This document shows, piece by piece, positions 61,014 through 64,000 of a DNA stretch of 64,000 bases. Source of the stretch: Azadirachta indica (taxonomy: Eukaryota > Streptophyta > Magnoliopsida > Sapindales > Meliaceae); assembly GCA_022749755.1 (NCBI GenBank), contig CM040446.1, forward strand, positions 15,710,367-15,774,366, in the 5' to 3' direction. Positions within the stretch are counted from its first letter, which is position 1. Every line of letters begins with the position of its first letter. The notes under the pieces were generated by a model. That model saw only the letters and a program-made list of their open reading frames with translations. It did not search any database and was not told the DNA's origin. The translations under genes were made by a program, and so were the position numbers.

Positions 61014-63101
61014 TTAGTGCCTCAGATATTGTCTTAGGAATGGCTCTGAGCTCAAGTGAGTTAGGAAGGTTTTATACGAGGGAGATATTCTTTCAAAAGA
61101 GACAAAGTGTGAGAGTGGATGTTGTGTGCATTGTCGAGTGCCTTTTCGAATTGCAATAGGTAAATCTAATTCAGTTTTATCAATTTCACAAGCAGGGGTA
61201 TTTACCTGGGTGTTATCTTGGCTCTGAGTAGTTTGTTTCCCGAGCATAGGTTCTGACCCTTGGGCTTGCTTCAGATCAGTCCTGTACTCATTCCTTCTTG
61301 AATAGACTTGAAGTGGTTTAGCAGCTGTTGTGTTGGGTGGTTCTCTTGGCAAAGTTTTAGAGGGCTGTTCAAATTGTGATTGAGATTCTTGAGGTATTAT
61401 AGGTATATTTTCAGATGTTGAAGGGGCAGAACCGAAACTAAGTGATGGAGGTGACTGTTTAGGCACTTGAGGTTGAGACTGTGGAAGATTAGGTATGAAG
61501 TCTAGAACATTATTATCTTTCTCATCAAGAGATACTGTCATCTTCCCCTGAGGAGAAGGATGATGGAAGAAACTTTCATGTTCAACAAATGTGACATCAA
61601 TGGAAGTGTAAGTTTTGTGAGTAGATGGATGATAACATTTGTAGCCTTTTTGAGTTGAAGAGTATCCTATGAATATACACTTAAGTGCCCGAGGATCAAG
61701 CTTACTCCGATGGTGAGCATGAATATGTACAAAGACAACACACCCAAACACTCGAGGAGGTAATCTGTTTGAGGTTTTAAAATTTGGAAAGTATTGTGAA
61801 AGTTTTCTCCAAGGACTTTTGAAGTCTAAGACGCTAGATGGTAATTGATTAATAAGATGGGTTGCAGTAAGAACAGCTTCTCCCCAAAAATGTTTTGGAA
61901 CGTTCCTTTGAAAAAGAAGGGCTCGAGTAGTTTCAAGTAGGTGTCCATTCTTTCTTTTTGCTAATCCATTTTGTTGGGGTGTATCAGTACATGAGGATTC
62001 ATGAATTATCCCCTCGTTATTGAAAAAGGGTGATAAAATTTGATTGAAAAACTCTCTCTCATTATCTGTCCTTATTTTTTTAATTCTCACCCCGAATTGT
62101 GTTTTTATCATATTATGAAAAACTGGAAAAATATTGGCTACATCAGATTTTTGTTTCATAAGGAAGACCCATGTAACCCTTGTGCAATCATCAATAAATG
62201 TGACAAACCAACGTGCCCCAGAAACATTAGCCACCTTTGATGGACCCCAAACATCACTGTGTATTAAATGAAAGGGAAATAGCAATTTATTATTACTTAG
62301 AGGAAAAGAAACACGTTTGTGTTTGGCAAATTCACAAATTTCACAATGGAGTTGTTTTAACTCAATATTTTTAAACAAAGAAGGAAACATAAGATTTAGA
62401 GTTTTAAAGGAAGGATGACCAAGTTGCAGATGATGGAGAAAAATTTGGTCTTTATTTGTGCAAGATTCTGACAGTAGCAGAGATGGATTACCAAACCTAA
62501 CATTCACTTTCCTACTCAAAGGCTCAAGGCAGTAGAGACCATCCTTTTCTTTAGCATGCCCAATCATCTTCCCCGTAGCTCGGTCCTTAAATACACATGA
62601 GTGTTTTGAAAAAATGAGATTGCAGTCCATATCTTTAGTAATTTGTGTGACAGATATAAGGTTGGTTGACAATGTAGGCACATGTAAGACATTTTTCAAA
62701 GACAAGGATTGTCCCAGTGATATATTCCCCTGACCTGCTACAGTCACTAATGATCCATCAGCTATAGTGATCTTTTTATTACTAGGGCAGGCATTGTAAG
62801 TAGAAAAAATATGGGGTAAATAAGTCATATGGTCTGTTGCTCCTGAATCAATGATCCATGAGTGGGTTGAGACATTATCCGAGACACAAAGAGCATGTGA
62901 GTCAGAAAGCATACCAAAAAGTGCCAATGAAGAAGAACCTGAAGGCTTCTCAAGTGAGTCAAGAAGAGACCTGAGACGGTCAATGTCCTCCTTTTTGAAT
63001 TCTTTGCCACTGGAATTTAATTGATCATTGATATTGTTTGTTTGTCTGTTGTCTGTGCAACATGAGCTTGTCCCTTTTGTTGCCAATTTTTTCCTCCCCA
63101 A
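61014..63101 (-). pseudogene. Copia polyprotein: protease and integrase
   Basis: A frame of 695 codons holds the aspartic protease site WIIDSGATDHMT. An integrase zinc-binding region follows (HLQLGHPSF with CEICEFAKHKR). The integrase core has HSDVWGPS (first Asp), FIDDCTRVTW, RTDNEREF (second Asp) and TPQQNGLAKRKN. In copia the last motif normally reads AERKN, so the catalytic Glu is Lys here. A Pro/Gln-rich linker leads toward RT and then runs into a stop after a frame change. The first ~25 codons overlap the GAG frame. Confidence 0.85.
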
Positions 63102-63988
63102 TTTCGGTTGGACTGATTAGGATTGTGTGGCCTCCCATGTAACTTCCAGCAATTTTCCTTCGTATGGCCAGTTTTCTTGCAGTAGTTGCATACAAGATTT
63201 CCTTTATTCATCCCTTTCGAGTCAAGCTTTTTATTATCTGCACCTGCAGCAGAACCCTTTTCTGAGACTTGCTCATTCAAACCAGTTATGAATAGTGCAG
63301 ATCCTTCCAATGGTTGTACATCCAACATGACTCCTCTCCTACTTTCTTCAGCACGAATGATCGCGATTGCTTCATTCAGTGAGGGTAGTTCTTTTCCCAA
63401 AATCTGAACTCTTACAGGGTCGAATTCTGCATTGAGGCCTGCCAAAAAATCATACGTTCTGTCTTTCTCTATGAATGCCTTTAGCACAACTGCATCGTCA
63501 GCGTTTTTTATCTCGAGAACCTGATAGTAATCCAACTCGTGCCACAAACTCTTTAGATGGTTTGCATATTCTGTTACTGATCTGTTTCCCTGTTTCGCAG
63601 CGGCTATCTTTGTCTTGATCTCATATACTTGGGCTGCATCATCAACCTTTGAATAGGTTTGTCTGATTGCTTCCCAGATTTCTTGAGCAGTAGTTAACAA
63701 CATGACAGTATCACTAATCTCAGGTGCCATTGCATTCCAAAGCCATGACATGACCATGGAGTCTTCTTCGTCCCAAGCAGCAAACTTTGGGTCTCCTTTA
63801 TTGGGCCCTGTTCCAAGGATATGGCTGAGTTTGCCTCTTCCCTTTAAAAAAGTTCGAACAAACTGGGACCACTTCAAGTAGTTTGTTCCATTCAACTTGT
63901 ACACCGCTTGAATGTTCTGCAGATCTCCAGAATTCTGTTGGACTGTAGACTCCTCCACTTGGTTACTGGTTTGTGAGACTTCAGACAT
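63017..63988 (-). CDS. Copia GAG (capsid/nucleocapsid), uninterrupted
   Basis: The ORF gives 323 residues from the ATG at 63988. It contains a copia capsid region (KLNGTNYLKWSQFVRTFLKG, then AWDEEDSMVMSWLWNAM) and the CCHC zinc knuckle CNYCKKTGHTKENC near residue 268. It stops shortly after the knuckle, where copia elements usually read through into protease, so it ends at a frameshift. Overlap with the next frame is about 85 bases. Confidence 0.85.
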   Translation of the reverse strand: MSEVSQTSNQVEESTVQQNSGDLQNIQAVYKLNGTNYLKWSQFVRTFLKGRGKLSHILGTGPNKGDPKFAAWDEEDSMVMSWLWNAMAPEISDTVMLLTTAQEIWEAIRQTYSKVDDAAQVYEIKTKIAAAKQGNRSVTEYANHLKSLWHELDYYQVLEIKNADDAVVLKAFIEKDRTYDFLAGLNAEFDPVRVQILGKELPSLNEAIAIIRAEESRRGVMLDVQPLEGSALFITGLNEQVSEKGSAAGADNKKLDSKGMNKGNLVCNYCKKTGHTKENCWKLHGRPHNPNQSNRNWGGKNWQQKGQAHVAQTTDKQTISMIN

Positions 63989-64000
63989 CTTGACCCTTTC

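Larger units (their letters stand above)
59217..64000 (-). mobile_element. Ty1/copia LTR retrotransposon, defective, 5' LTR outside the window
   Basis: The minus strand carries GAG, protease, integrase, reverse transcriptase and RNase H in copia order, then a polypurine tract and a 3' LTR. Only 12 bases lie before the GAG start, so the primer-binding site and 5' LTR fall beyond 64000. The reading frame breaks at the GAG/protease junction (about 63020-63101) and before reverse transcriptase (about 61050), and a stop (60523-60525) splits reverse transcriptase. The catalytic Glu of integrase is also replaced. The copy is therefore non-autonomous. It lies next to, and probably within, a TOPLESS-related gene. 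Confidence 0.88.

Overview
This is plant nuclear DNA from a eudicot. Genes are split by GT-AG introns, intergenic DNA is very AT-rich, and the window holds a Ty1/copia element, TIR elements and a nuclear tRNA gene. Protein style suggests a woody rosid such as Citrus, but that is an impression and was not checked by a search.

Layout from left to right. 1-1959 (-): WVD2/TPX2-type microtubule protein, its 3' end outside the window. 8594-11366 (-): ten-exon APX6/APX-R heme peroxidase. 12224-14677 (-): intronless SD2-5 type lectin receptor kinase. 22422-24879 (+): four-exon NT-C2 (EEIG1/EHBP1) protein behind a dense cluster of G-boxes. 26277-28062 (-): KIX8/KIX9-like adaptor with an EAR motif. 37930-39030 (+): Core-2/I-branching (GT14) glycosyltransferase. 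45732-47702 (-): ANTH clathrin-assembly protein. 49040-49112 (+): tRNA-Arg(CCG). 50517-55543 (-): LRR-malectin receptor gene that ends just after its membrane helix and carries one in-frame stop. 57033-58905 (-): decayed C-terminal half of a TOPLESS-related gene. 59217-64000 (-): broken copia element whose 5' LTR is outside the window.

The gene order WVD2-like, APX6, SD2-5, KIX9, Core-2, ANTH matches my recollection of Arabidopsis At4g32330 to At4g32285. The NT-C2 gene appears to match the sister block on Arabidopsis chromosome 2. The window would then be a conserved ancestral segment that Arabidopsis split after duplication. To the right of the tRNA the content becomes receptor and TOPLESS relics plus a retrotransposon.

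The large gaps are mostly repeats and AT-rich DNA. The most unusual object is a foldback element of about 2.6 kb (34583-37150). It has long inverted arms and an internal array of ~166-bp units arranged as a three-unit, ~496-bp higher-order repeat. Other items are a hAT-like element (41913-43736), a Tourist-like MITE (30310-31009), an S-adenosylmethionine synthetase gene scrap (41367-41549), and a poly(A) tract flanked by a 12-bp direct repeat (29001-29060). I saw no CRISPR, rRNA or bacterial feature and no clearly new multi-gene system.
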